From contig NZ_WHVL01000004.1 in assembly GCF_020622355.1 (NCBI RefSeq), positions 62,001 through 126,000 on the forward strand: a stretch of DNA of 64,000 nt, written 5' to 3'. The number at the start of each line of letters is the position of its first letter. The stretch's first letter is position 1. The notes below the pieces were generated by a model. It had not been told where the DNA came from. It was given only the letters and a program-made list of their open reading frames with translations, and did no database searches. The DNA comes from Vreelandella malpeensis. GTDB lineage: Bacteria > Pseudomonadota > Gammaproteobacteria > Pseudomonadales > Halomonadaceae. Below are positions 27,120-36,952 of this stretch, piece by piece. The position numbers and the translations under genes are program-made.

Positions 27120-28514
27120 ATGCCGAACATCCTCCACCACGGCGGTGCCACCGGCGTCACCGGCAGCTGCCACCAGCTCGTGCTGAATGGCGAACACTCG
27201 CTGCTCGTGGATTGCGGCCTGTTCCAGGGGGATGACGCCCGCGAAGACACCTTCGAGCAGCTCAAGATCGAGTTCGATATCAGCACGCTGAAGGCACTCA
27301 TCGTCACCCACGTGCATATCGACCACGTAGGCCGCCTGCCATACCTGCTGGCGGCGGGCTTCAAAGGCCCTATCATCTGCTCCAAGCCTTCCGCCAAACT
27401 GCTGCCGCTGGTGATCGAAGACGCGCTCAAGATCGGCTTCACCCGCAATGCCCAACTGATCGAGCGCTTCCAGGCCCAGCTCGAATCGCAGATCGTCAGC
27501 CTCGATTACCACCAGTGGCACACGGTGGTCGACGACGGCGACATCAAGACCCGCATCAAGCTCAAAAGGGCAGGGCACATACTGGGTTCGTGCTACGTGG
27601 ATATCAGCCACCAGGATCACACGACCCGGCAAAAAGAGCGCTGGGTCTTCTCGGGAGATCTCGGCGCACCCCACGCGCCTTTGCTGCCTGCGCCGCAGTC
27701 GCCCCACGGCTGCGACCATCTGGTGCTGGAAAGCACTTACGGCCATCGCACCCACCCCAATCGCGAAAACCGCCGGGCGGTCCTCAAGCGCGCCATCGAA
27801 CAGGCGCTGACAAACGGCGGTACGGTCATGGTGCCCGCCTTCAGTATCGGCCGAACGCAAGAGCTTCTATATGAGCTCGAAAGCATCATCTTCGAGGCCC
27901 GCAAAAGCCGCTGGAAGGAACTCGAGATCATCGTTGACTCCCCCCTGGCCGCCCGCTTCACCCAGGTGTATCGCGAGCTCAAGCCCTATTGGGACGACGA
28001 GGCCCAGGCGCGCCTGAAAAGCGGCCGCCACCCGCTGAACTTCGCCAACCTCTACACCGTGGGCGACCACCAGGAACACGAGCGAACGGTCGAGTACCTG
28101 GCGCGCACCGGTCGGCCCGCCGTGGTGATCGCCGCCAGCGGCATGTGCACCGGCGGGCGTATCATGAACTACCTGAAAGCCATGCTGAATGATGCACGCC
28201 ACCAGGTACTGTTCGTGGGTTACCAGGGCGCGGGCACCCCGGGCCGCGCCATTCAGGAGTACGGCCCGCAGGGCGGCTGGGTAGAACTCGACGGCGAGCG
28301 CATCGACATCAAGGCGGGTGTGACCAGTATCAGCGGCTACTCCGCCCACGCCGACCAAACGAACCTGCTCGATTTCGTCAAGCGCATGCGCCGCTGGCCC
28401 AGCACCATTCATCTGGTGCATGGCGAACGCGCCGCCCGGCTGGCGCTCAAGGCCGAGCTCGAGGCGATGTACGCACGAAAGGGCAAGCCCGTCTCCATAC
28501 GCAACGCATCGTAA
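27120..28514 (+). CDS. MBL-fold metallo-hydrolase with beta-CASP and RNA-specificity domains
   Basis: A 464-residue protein of the beta-CASP RNase/CPSF-73-like family. The metallo-beta-lactamase domain opens HHGGATGVTGSC, has the zinc motif VTHVHIDHVGRLPYL (about residues 60-74) and SGDLGAPHAPLLP. The beta-CASP insert spans about 210-370 (PAFSIGRTQELLYEL, IAASGMCTGGRI), and the C-terminal part carries SGYSAHADQTNLL. Family members cut or trim RNA. The first zinc motif is HVHIDH where HxHxDH is expected, so it is intact. It has a good SD (AAGGTG) and lies between the repeat cluster and kpsT. Whether it acts on the long capsule transcript is unknown. Confidence 0.9.
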   Translation: MPNILHHGGATGVTGSCHQLVLNGEHSLLVDCGLFQGDDAREDTFEQLKIEFDISTLKALIVTHVHIDHVGRLPYLLAAGFKGPIICSKPSAKLLPLVIEDALKIGFTRNAQLIERFQAQLESQIVSLDYHQWHTVVDDGDIKTRIKLKRAGHILGSCYVDISHQDHTTRQKERWVFSGDLGAPHAPLLPAPQSPHGCDHLVLESTYGHRTHPNRENRRAVLKRAIEQALTNGGTVMVPAFSIGRTQELLYELESIIFEARKSRWKELEIIVDSPLAARFTQVYRELKPYWDDEAQARLKSGRHPLNFANLYTVGDHQEHERTVEYLARTGRPAVVIAASGMCTGGRIMNYLKAMLNDARHQVLFVGYQGAGTPGRAIQEYGPQGGWVELDGERIDIKAGVTSISGYSAHADQTNLLDFVKRMRRWPSTIHLVHGERAARLALKAELEAMYARKGKPVSIRNAS

Positions 28515-28539
28515 CCACGCGCATCTGGCATACGACCCC

Positions 28540-29454
28540 ATGATCGAAATCAAGAATCTCTACAAGCGCTACCACAACCATCACGGTAGCGACTGGGTGC
28601 TGAAAGACATCAATATCACTATCCCCACCGGGGTGAGCGTAGGCCTGATCGGCGCCAACGGCGCAGGTAAATCCACGCTCTTGCGCCTGATTGCCGGAAT
28701 GGACAAGCCCGAGCGTGGCGAAGTGATTCGCCATAGCCGCGTTTCCTGGCCGGTGGGGCTTTCTGGCGGCATGGCCAGCAGCATGACCGGGCGCCAGAAC
28801 GTCAAGTTCGTGGCGCGCGTGCAGGGCAGCAGCGCCAAGGAGGTCGAGCGGGTCATTGCTTTCGTCGAAGACTTCGCCGAGATCGGCAGCGCCTTCGACG
28901 AACCCATTCGCACCTACTCCTCCGGCATGCGCTCGCGCATCTCGTTCGGGCTCTCCTTCGCCTTCGATTTTGATGTCTACATTTCCGATGAAGCCACCGC
29001 CGTGGGCGACCGCGCCTTCAAGGAGAAAGCCAAGAAACTGTTCCAGTCCAAGGTGGGGCAGGCATCGCTGATCATGGTGTCTCACGGCGAAGGCATCCTG
29101 AAAGACCTGTGCCAGGCGGGGCTTTACCTCAAGGGGGGCGGCGCTTTCTGGTACGACGATATCAACGAAGCCATTGCCGCCTACCACGTCGATGTGGATG
29201 CCCGTAAACAGGCCGGCGAAAGCGAGCTGCCCATGAGCGTGGACGGCGCGCGGCGCTATCTGGCCGATTGCCACCAAATGCTGAAAGGCGCCCAGGAAAC
29301 CCTGCAGGAGCTTGAAGACGACGGCGCCCCCAGCGAGCGCATCAAGGCCGCCAGGCAAGAGGTCAACACTGCCGGCAAGACGGCCCGCGAGGCCCGCCTG
29401 CATCTGGAAGCGCTGGAAGAAAAGCAGCGCAACGCCAAGAAAAAGACCGCATGA
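28540..29454 (+). CDS. Capsular polysaccharide ABC transporter ATPase, KpsT/CtrD-like, with C-terminal extension
   Basis: The 304-residue ATPase energises capsule export with the KpsM-like permease. Walker A is GANGAGKST (about 38-46), the signature is [17 protein letters not shown], and the Walker B region is [13 protein letters not shown]. The first ~220 residues correspond to a full KpsT; the remaining ~80 form a charged, probably coiled-coil tail ([20 protein letters not shown] … [16 protein letters not shown]). That tail is absent from typical KpsT. ATG 28540 starts the family similarity. The stop overlaps the rfbB start by 4 bases. Confidence 0.92.
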   Translation: MIEIKNLYKRYHNHHGSDWVLKDINITIPTGVSVGLIGANGAGKSTLLRLIAGMDKPERGEVIRHSRVSWPVGLSGGMASSMTGRQNVKFVARVQGSSAKEVERVIAFVEDFAEIGSAFDEPIRTYSSGMRSRISFGLSFAFDFDVYISDEATAVGDRAFKEKAKKLFQSKVGQASLIMVSHGEGILKDLCQAGLYLKGGGAFWYDDINEAIAAYHVDVDARKQAGESELPMSVDGARRYLADCHQMLKGAQETLQELEDDGAPSERIKAARQEVNTAGKTAREARLHLEALEEKQRNAKKKTA

Positions 29455-30536
29455 CGCATCTCAAGACGAGCAAGGAACCCACCATCAAGACGTTTCTGAT
29501 TACCGGCGGCGCAGGCTTCATCGGCTCTGCCGTGATACGTGAGCTCAAGCGCAACACCTCGCATCGCATCGTCAATGTCGATAAGCTGACGTATGCCGGC
29601 AACCTGGAGTCTCTGCCCGGTATCGAACCCGGCGAGCGTTACGCCTTCGAGCGGGCCGATATCGGCGATGCCGCCGCCATGGCGCGCATCTTTGCAACGT
29701 ACCAGCCCGATGTGGTGATGCACCTGGCGGCGGAAAGCCACGTGGACCGCTCCATCGACGGGCCCGCTGCCTTCATTCAAACCAACGTGGTAGGCACCAC
29801 CGTGCTGCTGGAAGCCGCCCGCACGTACTGGGCGGGGCTCGACGCCGAGCGCAAGGCGGCGTTTCGTTTTCACCATATCAGCACCGACGAAGTGTACGGC
29901 GACCTGGAAGGCACCGAGGAGCTCTTCACCGAACAGACGCCCTACGCGCCGAGCTCGCCCTATTCCGCCAGCAAGGCAAGCTCCGACCACCTCGTTCGCG
30001 CCTGGCAGCGCACGTATGGCTTGCCCACGCTGATCACCAACTGCTCGAACAACTACGGCCCGTATCACTTCCCGGAAAAGCTGATACCGCTGATGATTCT
30101 CAACGCCCTGGCCGGCAAGCCCCTGCCGGTCTACGGCGATGGCCAGCAGATTCGCGATTGGCTCTACGTGGAAGACCACGCTCGTGCGCTCATCGAGGTC
30201 GCAACGAAGGGGCAGATCGGAGAGACCTACAATATCGGTGGGCATAACGAAAAAGCGAATCTCACGGTCGTCGAAATGCTGTGTGACCTGCTGCAAGAGC
30301 TGGTTCCCCAGGAGACGGCCTACCGTGACCTGATCACCTTCGTCACCGACCGCCCGGGGCACGACATACGCTACGCCATCGATGCCGGCAAGATCGAACG
30401 CGAGCTGGGCTGGACGCCCCAGGAAACCTTCGAGACCGGCCTGCGCAAGACCGTGCAGTGGTACCTGGACAACCAGGCCTGGTGGAAACGCGTACAAGAC
30501 GGCAGTTACCAAGGCCAGCGCTTGGGCAGCTTGTGA
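29451..30536 (+). CDS. rfbB: dTDP-glucose 4,6-dehydratase
   Basis: Second enzyme of dTDP-L-rhamnose synthesis: dTDP-glucose to dTDP-4-keto-6-deoxyglucose. The 361-residue short-chain dehydrogenase/reductase-type protein has the NAD-binding [11 protein letters not shown], the STDEVYGDL active-site region and the catalytic YSASK. The start overlaps the kpsT stop (ATGA). A shorter start is unlikely because the overlap gives natural coupling, though the first ~12 residues ([12 protein letters not shown]) are not conserved. It is G+C-rich like the export genes. Confidence 0.95.
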   Translation: MTHLKTSKEPTIKTFLITGGAGFIGSAVIRELKRNTSHRIVNVDKLTYAGNLESLPGIEPGERYAFERADIGDAAAMARIFATYQPDVVMHLAAESHVDRSIDGPAAFIQTNVVGTTVLLEAARTYWAGLDAERKAAFRFHHISTDEVYGDLEGTEELFTEQTPYAPSSPYSASKASSDHLVRAWQRTYGLPTLITNCSNNYGPYHFPEKLIPLMILNALAGKPLPVYGDGQQIRDWLYVEDHARALIEVATKGQIGETYNIGGHNEKANLTVVEMLCDLLQELVPQETAYRDLITFVTDRPGHDIRYAIDAGKIERELGWTPQETFETGLRKTVQWYLDNQAWWKRVQDGSYQGQRLGSL

Positions 30537-30580
30537 CCCCATACTGTATGTAAAAGGGGTAAAGGCACTGGCTGAGCACC

Positions 30581-30637
30581 CCGTAGCGCGTGGTAAGCGC
30601 CAGCGCACCCGCGAAAGCAGCACGCTTAGCGCTGCCA
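30581..30637. repeat. Degenerate single REP arm between rfbB and rfbD
   Basis: CCGTAGCGCGtGGTAAGCGC…GCGCACCCGCGAAAGCAGC keeps the GTAG foot and ACCCGCG end of the family, with an insertion and shortened loop. It is a decayed remnant in the 150-base rfbB–rfbD gap. Confidence 0.7.
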
Positions 30638-30689
30638 AAGCCGCCACTGCAATACAGCCCAAGCAACACGCGCCCGAAAAGGATTTCCC

Positions 30690-31598
30690 ATGAACATCTT
30701 CATCACCGGCGGAAGCGGCCAGGTCGGCTTCGAGCTTCAACGTCAATTCGCGCTCTTCGGCAACGTGCTGGCACCCACACGCCAGGAGCTCGATCTGACC
30801 AGCGCCCAGGCCGTCGAAGCCTACCTTGCCCAGCACAAGCCCACGCTCATTCTCAACGCTGCCGCCTACACCGCCGTCGATCGAGCCGAAAGCGAACCCG
30901 AGCAGGCCAAGCGCCTGAACGCAGGCCTGCCCGAACAGCTCGCCCAGTACGCTGCCTGCCACGAGGCTACCCTGGTGCACTACTCGAGCGACTACGTTTA
31001 CCCAGGTAACGGCGAAACGCCCTGGCAGGAAGACAGCCCCACCGGCCCCTTGAGCGTGTACGGGCAAACCAAGCTGGAAGGGGACGACGCCATTATTCGA
31101 AGCGGCTGCCAGCACCTCATCTTTCGCACCAGTTGGGTATACGCCGCCCGAGGCCACAACTTCATGAAGACCATGCTGCGCCTGGGGCGCGAGCGCGAGT
31201 CGCTCGATATCGTGAGCGATCAAATCGGCGCGCCCACCCCGGCACGCCTCATCGCCCAAGTCACCGCGATGTCATTCAGCATTCACCACTCACAACTCAT
31301 CCCCCGTCTGCCAAAAGGCATCTACCATCTCGCACCGCGAGGAGAAACCAGTTGGCACGGTTTCGCCCAGGAAATATTCCGCCGGGCGGCCCACGCGGGG
31401 CAGGCACTTGCGATCTCCACCGACAAGGTTCGGCCCATCGCCACGCGGGATTACCCCACCCCCGCAACGCGACCGCTCAACTCTCGACTACGAACGACTA
31501 AACTCGAAGGCGCTTTGGGTGTCACACTACCGGCTTGGGACGAGCAGCTAGCGCTAACGCTAGGCGAATACCACGAGGTGCCGGGAGTGAACGCGTAG
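30690..31598 (+). CDS. rfbD: dTDP-4-dehydrorhamnose reductase
   Basis: Final step of dTDP-L-rhamnose synthesis, using NAD(P)H. The 302-residue protein has the nucleotide-binding [29 protein letters not shown] and the catalytic [16 protein letters not shown] precedes the ATG. Its 3' end is followed closely by rfbA. Length and motifs are normal. Confidence 0.95.
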   Translation: MNIFITGGSGQVGFELQRQFALFGNVLAPTRQELDLTSAQAVEAYLAQHKPTLILNAAAYTAVDRAESEPEQAKRLNAGLPEQLAQYAACHEATLVHYSSDYVYPGNGETPWQEDSPTGPLSVYGQTKLEGDDAIIRSGCQHLIFRTSWVYAARGHNFMKTMLRLGRERESLDIVSDQIGAPTPARLIAQVTAMSFSIHHSQLIPRLPKGIYHLAPRGETSWHGFAQEIFRRAAHAGQALAISTDKVRPIATRDYPTPATRPLNSRLRTTKLEGALGVTLPAWDEQLALTLGEYHEVPGVNA

Positions 31599-31651
31599 GT
31601 GAAGACACCCTCGCTCCCGCCATCGGGTTGGAAATACTCACGGATGACAGC

Positions 31652-32566
31652 ATGAATACCGCACCCCTCACACCTGACGCTTCGCGAAGAAAAGGCATCA
31701 TTCTGGCCGGCGGTTCCGGCACGCGCCTGCATCCCATTACCCGCGGCCTCTCCAAGCAGCTTCTGCCCATCTACGATAAACCGATGATCTACTATCCGAT
31801 CTCGGTACTGATGCTGGCAGGCATTCGCGACATTTTGATCATCTCCACGCCGGAAGACCTGCCGCAGTACGAAAATCTGCTGGGCAACGGCGAAGACTTC
31901 GGCCTGAGCCTCGAGTACGCCGAACAGCCAAGCCCGGATGGCCTGGCCCAGGCGTTCATCATCGGTGAACGTTTCATCGGCGACAGCCCCGTTTGCCTGG
32001 TTCTGGGCGACAACATCTTCCACGGCCAGCACTTTTCCGACCAGCTCAAGCGGGCCAGTCGCCAAACCAGCGGTGCCACGGTATTCGGCTACCTGGTAAA
32101 GGACCCGGAGCGCTTCGGCGTGGTCGAGTTCGACGACGCCGGCAACGCCATGTCCATCGAAGAAAAGCCTAAAAAACCGAAATCCGCCTATGCGGTGACC
32201 GGGCTCTACTTCTACGACAACGATGTGGTGCAGATCGCCAAGAGCGTAGAGCGCTCCGAGCGGGGTGAGTATGAGATCACCAGCGTGAACAACGCCTACC
32301 TGGAGCGGGGCGCTTTGCGGGTCGAGCGCCTGGGCCGGGGCTTCGCCTGGTTAGATACCGGCACCCACGACAGCCTGTTGGAAGCCAGCCAATACGTACA
32401 AACCATCGAGCACCGCCAAGGGCTAAAAATTGCCTGTTTGGAAGAGATCGCCTGGCAAAATGGCTGGATCAACGACACCCGCCTAGCCGAGCTAGCCAAA
32501 CCCCTGGCCAAAACCCAATACGGCCAATACCTCCAGCGGTTGCTCAAGCAAAAATTGCCAAAGTAA
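31652..32566 (+). CDS. rfbA: Glucose-1-phosphate thymidylyltransferase
   Basis: First step of dTDP-L-rhamnose synthesis: glucose 1-phosphate plus dTTP to dTDP-glucose. The 304-residue nucleotidyltransferase has the signature [29 protein letters not shown] and VLGDNIFHG. The frame is open further upstream (to 31535, overlapping rfbD), but family similarity starts just after ATG 31652. It is the last G+C-rich gene before base composition drops sharply. Confidence 0.95.
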   Translation: MNTAPLTPDASRRKGIILAGGSGTRLHPITRGLSKQLLPIYDKPMIYYPISVLMLAGIRDILIISTPEDLPQYENLLGNGEDFGLSLEYAEQPSPDGLAQAFIIGERFIGDSPVCLVLGDNIFHGQHFSDQLKRASRQTSGATVFGYLVKDPERFGVVEFDDAGNAMSIEEKPKKPKSAYAVTGLYFYDNDVVQIAKSVERSERGEYEITSVNNAYLERGALRVERLGRGFAWLDTGTHDSLLEASQYVQTIEHRQGLKIACLEEIAWQNGWINDTRLAELAKPLAKTQYGQYLQRLLKQKLPK

Positions 32567-32657
32567 CCGGTTGCCGCGGAAGACACGGAATAAACCACTG
32601 ATTTATTTTTTTATATTCGTGTTTTAAGTGTGTATTGGCAGTTAATAGGAATGTTTT

Positions 32658-33203
32658 ATGCAGTGCGAAAAACTCGCAATACCTGATGTAATGCTATTAA
32701 AGCCTAAAAAGTTTGAAGATGAACGAGGCTTTTTTATGGAAAGCTTCAATCAAAAAGTATTCGAAGAGGCGACGGGCATAAAGCGCACATTTGTTCAGGA
32801 CAACCATTCAAGATCTGTAAAGGGTGTTTTGCGTGGATTACATTATCAAGAAAAAAAGCCGCAAGGCAAGTTAGTGAGAGTAGTTTCGGGTGAGATACTG
32901 GATGTAGCAGTAGATATTCGCAAAGAATCACCAACCTTTGGGAAGTGGGTAAGTGAAATTTTATCTTCAGATAATTACCGACAATTATGGATACCTGAAG
33001 GGTTTGCTCATGGGTTTTTAGTTTTGAGTAAAATTGCCGAGGTCGTATATAAGACTACTGAATATTATTCCCCCAGTCAGGAAAGAGCAATTAAGTGGAA
33101 TGATCCAGGTTTATCTATTGACTGGAGGGTAGAAAATCTAGATGGCGCCCCAATGTTATCGGAGAAGGATAGCAATGCTGAGTATATGAATGTATTAAAA
33201 TAA
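32658..33203 (+). CDS. rfbC: dTDP-4-dehydrorhamnose 3,5-epimerase
   Basis: Third enzyme of the dTDP-L-rhamnose pathway. The 181-residue RmlC-type cupin contains DERGFFMESFN, the catalytic histidine region FVQDNHSRSVKGVLRGLHYQ, and WIPEGFAHGFLVLS. It completes the four-gene set, but it is A+T-rich (for example AAA and TTA codons) unlike rfbB, D and A, so it belongs to the acquired cassette or was replaced with it. SD AGGA lies eight bases before the ATG. Confidence 0.95.
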   Translation: MQCEKLAIPDVMLLKPKKFEDERGFFMESFNQKVFEEATGIKRTFVQDNHSRSVKGVLRGLHYQEKKPQGKLVRVVSGEILDVAVDIRKESPTFGKWVSEILSSDNYRQLWIPEGFAHGFLVLSKIAEVVYKTTEYYSPSQERAIKWNDPGLSIDWRVENLDGAPMLSEKDSNAEYMNVLK

Positions 33204-33250
33204 AACATATGGATCTATACGTTTTATGACATACACCTAAGAGAAAAGCC

Positions 33251-35224
33251 ATGTTTGACATAGATAAAGACACATATCGAACAGTTAAAAAGTCAAAATT
33301 GATTAATGCCAAATGGTACCTAGAAGTGTATCCCGATGTCGCTAGTGTTGGAATGGATCCTATTCTTCACTATTTAAAATATGGGTGGCGAATGGGAAGG
33401 AATCCATGCCGAAGATTTGATACTAGATATTATTTAGATTCGTACCCCGATATTAAAAGCTCAGGTAAAAATCCACTTTTGCATTATATTAAGTATGGAA
33501 TTCATGAGAATAGAAAAATTAATCGAGATGCCTCCAGTGATAAAGAAGCTGAAATAAAGGATAGAATAGTTGCACATTTATGGGGGGGGCATTCTAGAAA
33601 TTCCTTATTTGAACTTCAAAAGATTTATAATTCGGAAGAATATACACTGCGTGAAAGAACTTTTGCTGCTTGGCATGCTTCGAGATGGTTTTTCTTTATT
33701 GATGAGTATAAAGCGGCGCTAGAGATTGCTTTTAAAGTTAGAGAGATAGATGAAGAAGTTTCATATCAAAAAAGATTTGTGATGCTTTTCACGTTTTGTT
33801 ATTTAAAACTTAATGATAAAATTAAGGCTAGAGCTGAGCTGGAAAGATATTTGGCTAAAAAGCCGAATGACTCTGATGCACTTTTAGCATTTACTAATAC
33901 AGTTGGAAATGATGATGAGTTAAGGATAGATTATATTAATCGTATATTTGAAGAAAGTGGTTTTCTAAAAATAAGAAAAATTGAAGAAGAAAAACCATTA
34001 TCTATGGGTAATATTACAGCTCATAGTCCTGAGCATGCAATAAGCAATTCTGAAAAAGTCAGCATAATAATGCCTATATATAATGCGGAAGAATATATCG
34101 ATGTAGCAATCAGAGGGCTATTGGAGCAGACATGGCAAAATATTGAAATCATTGCAGTTGATGATCGCAGTACAGATAATACTTTTGAGAAATTAAAAGA
34201 ATGGAGTGAGAAAGATAACAGAGTAATTCCAATATTACAAGAGAAGAACGGTGGTGCATATGTGGCAAGGAATTCAGGGTTAAAGATAGCCTCTGGTGAC
34301 TATATTACCACACACGATAGTGATGATTGGTCACATCCTCAAAAAATTGAAGTTCAAGTTAAATACCTACAAGAAAATAGTAAAAAGAAAGGTGTTATTA
34401 CTTACTGGGTGCGAGCTCTTGAAAATTTAGTGTTTACTCAAAATTGGAGATTAAATAGTGAGCTCGTACATTGGAGTCATTCGTCTTTTTTGTTTAGAAA
34501 AGAGCTAATGGAAAAATTAGGATCTTGGGACAGAGTGTTAGTTGGTGGAGATACAGAGTTTATTTGGCGGGCTGAAAAAGCATTTGGCACATGGGCAATT
34601 AAAAAAATTAAAAAAACGGTTCCTTTTTCTTTTTCATTAGATGATGAAACCTCTCTAACAAGAACTAAAGCCACACATGTTAAGACAATCCACTTTGGGT
34701 TAAGACACACCTATAGAGAAGCTTGTATGTGGTGGCATAAAAATGCTAATTCTTTAAAACTAATACAAAATAGTGAACGAAAGTTTTTTGCTCCTACTAG
34801 GATGTTAGATAGAACTTCAGATATAATTAAAATAAAAAAATTGTACATTGCTGATTTTTCTAAAAAGGATTGTAGTCAGGCTTTGTTCAAATACCTGATT
34901 AGTGCTAGTAGCGAGAATCGTAGTCAATCTGCTATGTTCCATTGGCCAGACACTAATAAAATAGTAGAAAACCTGCATGATGGATATTTTAGCATGTTAA
35001 AGCTCGGTATAAATGCAATATGTGCAGGTGAGATGGTTGAAGTTGAAGAGCTAGTTATAGTTGATGAAGAAGCTGTTAAACACATGTTGGATGCACTTCC
35101 TATTTTTGTAAATAAAAAAATGAAAATTAGTTTTTTTAATAAAAAAAATAATTCTAATTCGTCTTCCTCAATTAGTTTGGACGAGCTTTTGGAAGAAATC
35201 TATCAGACTGCTGATAGTGAGTAA
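33251..35224 (+). CDS. Family 2 glycosyltransferase with N-terminal YPDVA-type repeats
   Basis: The 657-residue protein has three parts. Residues ~17-82 hold two copies of a repeat seen elsewhere in this locus (WYLEVYPDVASVGMDPILHYLKYG and YYLDSYPDIKSSGKNPLLHY; given here in shortened form as WYL–YPDV–G–HYLKYG). Residues ~95-250 look helical and TPR-like. A GT-A (GT2) domain starts near 268 (VSIIMPIYNAEEYIDVA) with the metal/nucleotide-binding DSDDWSHP near 353. It should transfer a sugar onto the capsule chain at the cytosolic membrane face. It is very A+T-rich and opens the acquired cassette after rfbC. It is a paralogue of the N-terminal half of the 46.0-48.9 kb protein. Acceptor and donor are unknown. 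Confidence 0.85.
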   Translation: MFDIDKDTYRTVKKSKLINAKWYLEVYPDVASVGMDPILHYLKYGWRMGRNPCRRFDTRYYLDSYPDIKSSGKNPLLHYIKYGIHENRKINRDASSDKEAEIKDRIVAHLWGGHSRNSLFELQKIYNSEEYTLRERTFAAWHASRWFFFIDEYKAALEIAFKVREIDEEVSYQKRFVMLFTFCYLKLNDKIKARAELERYLAKKPNDSDALLAFTNTVGNDDELRIDYINRIFEESGFLKIRKIEEEKPLSMGNITAHSPEHAISNSEKVSIIMPIYNAEEYIDVAIRGLLEQTWQNIEIIAVDDRSTDNTFEKLKEWSEKDNRVIPILQEKNGGAYVARNSGLKIASGDYITTHDSDDWSHPQKIEVQVKYLQENSKKKGVITYWVRALENLVFTQNWRLNSELVHWSHSSFLFRKELMEKLGSWDRVLVGGDTEFIWRAEKAFGTWAIKKIKKTVPFSFSLDDETSLTRTKATHVKTIHFGLRHTYREACMWWHKNANSLKLIQNSERKFFAPTRMLDRTSDIIKIKKLYIADFSKKDCSQALFKYLISASSENRSQSAMFHWPDTNKIVENLHDGYFSMLKLGINAICAGEMVEVEELVIVDEEAVKHMLDALPIFVNKKMKISFFNKKNNSNSSSSISLDELLEEIYQTADSE

Positions 35225-35258
35225 TTTTTGATTTATAAACTCAAGAAAGGTTGCCTAT

Positions 35259-36104
35259 ATGGAAAATTTAGCGAGTAAAACGTCAGGAAAAGCAATTAGT
35301 GGCTTAATTAGCGATGAGTATAAGTTTTCACGGTTGGCTGATGTTCCAGCACAATACCATTTTTATAAAGATGGGTTCAAACATGAGTTCTTATGGTGGC
35401 CAAATGAAAAATCTAATAAGTTATTTGTTTTTTTTTCGGGTGATGCATTAAGAGAAAAATTTGACCTCCCTGTCTATCAGCGCTGGAGCTGGGCCAGTAA
35501 ATTTCCTGGCTCATGTGTATTTTTTTCTGATCCGACACTTCATCTAAGCAAAACTCTTAGCCTTGCTTGGTATGCAGGCACCACAGACTATGACCCCTTG
35601 GAAAATATCTCTAAAGTGGTTGAGAATATATGCGATGATAAGAATATACTATTTAAAGATGTATTTTTTTATGGGTCTAGTGGTGGTGGCCATGCTGCTC
35701 TCAGAATGCTAAATTTTATTGAAGATGGAAATGCTATAACTATTAACCCACAAATTAATATTAAAGAATATCACTCAGGTAAAGTGACTGAATTTGTAAA
35801 GGTATGTTATGAAGGATATTCAGTGGATGAAGTATTCGAGCTGTTTAGTAATAAGTTGAATTTGATGAGTGATTTTGAAAGATATCTCGGTAAAAAAATA
35901 TTCTTTTTGCAAAATAAGAAGGATAAACATCATTATGAAAAACATTGTAAACCTTTTGTTAAAAAAATTAGATTATTAGAAAGAGAAATTGGTTTTGATG
36001 ATAGTCAGCTTACAGAGCTTTATTTCAATCTTGAAGGCGGACATGGTAAAGGTGAGTCTATTGAAGTCTTCGAAAAACTAATGGATTTAATTGAAAGAGA
36101 CTAG
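35259..36104 (+). CDS. Putative alpha/beta-fold serine hydrolase of the capsule cassette
   Basis: The 281-residue A+T-rich protein has no signal peptide. A nucleophile-elbow-like YGSSGGGHAALRML lies at about residues 137-150, preceded by a predicted strand (DVFFYG), and a possible catalytic histidine occurs near the end in LEGGHGKGES. These fit an alpha/beta hydrolase, perhaps an esterase or acyl-modifying enzyme for the polymer or a precursor. I cannot assign a family more precisely. It lies between a glycosyltransferase and a rhamnosyltransferase-like gene, all in the same direction with short gaps. Confidence 0.6.
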   Translation: MENLASKTSGKAISGLISDEYKFSRLADVPAQYHFYKDGFKHEFLWWPNEKSNKLFVFFSGDALREKFDLPVYQRWSWASKFPGSCVFFSDPTLHLSKTLSLAWYAGTTDYDPLENISKVVENICDDKNILFKDVFFYGSSGGGHAALRMLNFIEDGNAITINPQINIKEYHSGKVTEFVKVCYEGYSVDEVFELFSNKLNLMSDFERYLGKKIFFLQNKKDKHHYEKHCKPFVKKIRLLEREIGFDDSQLTELYFNLEGGHGKGESIEVFEKLMDLIERD

Positions 36105-36120
36105 TTAAGGTGACGAGTTC

Positions 36121-36951
36121 ATGACTAAAAAAATATTCATTTTTACCCGCTATAGCGTTTTGTTGAAGACTAAGGCTTGGGCGCTCTCTAAAGATAATGA
36201 TTTTGACCAATATAGAGAAAAACTTTTCAGCTCTGAAAGAATGCAACAACATTCCTTTTTTTTTAAAGAGTTAACTATACCTAGTATTCTATATCAAAAA
36301 AATATTCCTGAGAGTGTTGATTTTTACTATATTGTTTTAACTTCTAAGCATCTTCCTAATGAAGAAAGAATAAAGCTTGAAAGTACCCTATCTGAGCTTC
36401 AGCGCTCTAAAATCATTTACATCGAACCTGAGGAAGATCTTTATGATGTGATCAATAATTTTATTTCCAAGGAAGTTAAAGTGGGTGAGATTTTTGCATC
36501 AATAAGGCTGGATGATGATGATGCCTTGCATCCTAAATTTATAGCAAGTGTTTCTAAGTATATGGAGAGAAGTTTTGTAGGTCATGTTATTAGCCATTCT
36601 CGAGGCTATGCAACTTTATTTGATTTTGATCAACAAGCATTTATTTCTGCTATAAGTATTAACTATCCAAAGAATGCACAAGGGATGGCTTTTATTAATT
36701 CAAGAATTAATGAAGATAAATATTTTACTGACCAAGTAAATGTTTATGAAATTGGAAACCATACGATTGTTGATAAATTTTATCCATTAATTATTGATGA
36801 AACAATAAATGGCTATATTAGGATGTGCTATAAAAATCAAGACACGGCAGAAAAATTCTATATAAAAAATTCGGCAAAAAATAACAATGTTGCTATAAAT
36901 AGAATAGCTAAAAAATTTCCCCTAAATTTACTAAAAAGCGAGATGCTTTAA
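36121..36951 (+). CDS. Putative rhamnosyltransferase-like protein
   Basis: The 276-residue A+T-rich protein contains IRLDDDDALHPKFI (about 126-139), which resembles the acidic motif of the Pfam 'putative rhamnosyl transferase' family (RLDNDDALH). The start MTKKIFIFTRYSVL and the segment FYYIVLTSKHLPNE fit the same family. In a locus with a full dTDP-rhamnose pathway, a rhamnose donor is plausible but not shown. SD AAGGTGA lies 10 bases before the ATG. The next gene begins one base after its stop. Confidence 0.7.
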   Translation: MTKKIFIFTRYSVLLKTKAWALSKDNDFDQYREKLFSSERMQQHSFFFKELTIPSILYQKNIPESVDFYYIVLTSKHLPNEERIKLESTLSELQRSKIIYIEPEEDLYDVINNFISKEVKVGEIFASIRLDDDDALHPKFIASVSKYMERSFVGHVISHSRGYATLFDFDQQAFISAISINYPKNAQGMAFINSRINEDKYFTDQVNVYEIGNHTIVDKFYPLIIDETINGYIRMCYKNQDTAEKFYIKNSAKNNNVAINRIAKKFPLNLLKSEML

Positions 36952-36952
36952 G

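Noticed and set aside
29256-31259. A 667-residue minus-strand open frame
   Set aside because: It lies antisense to kpsT, rfbB and rfbD and crosses the rfbB–rfbD gap; no recognisable domain.
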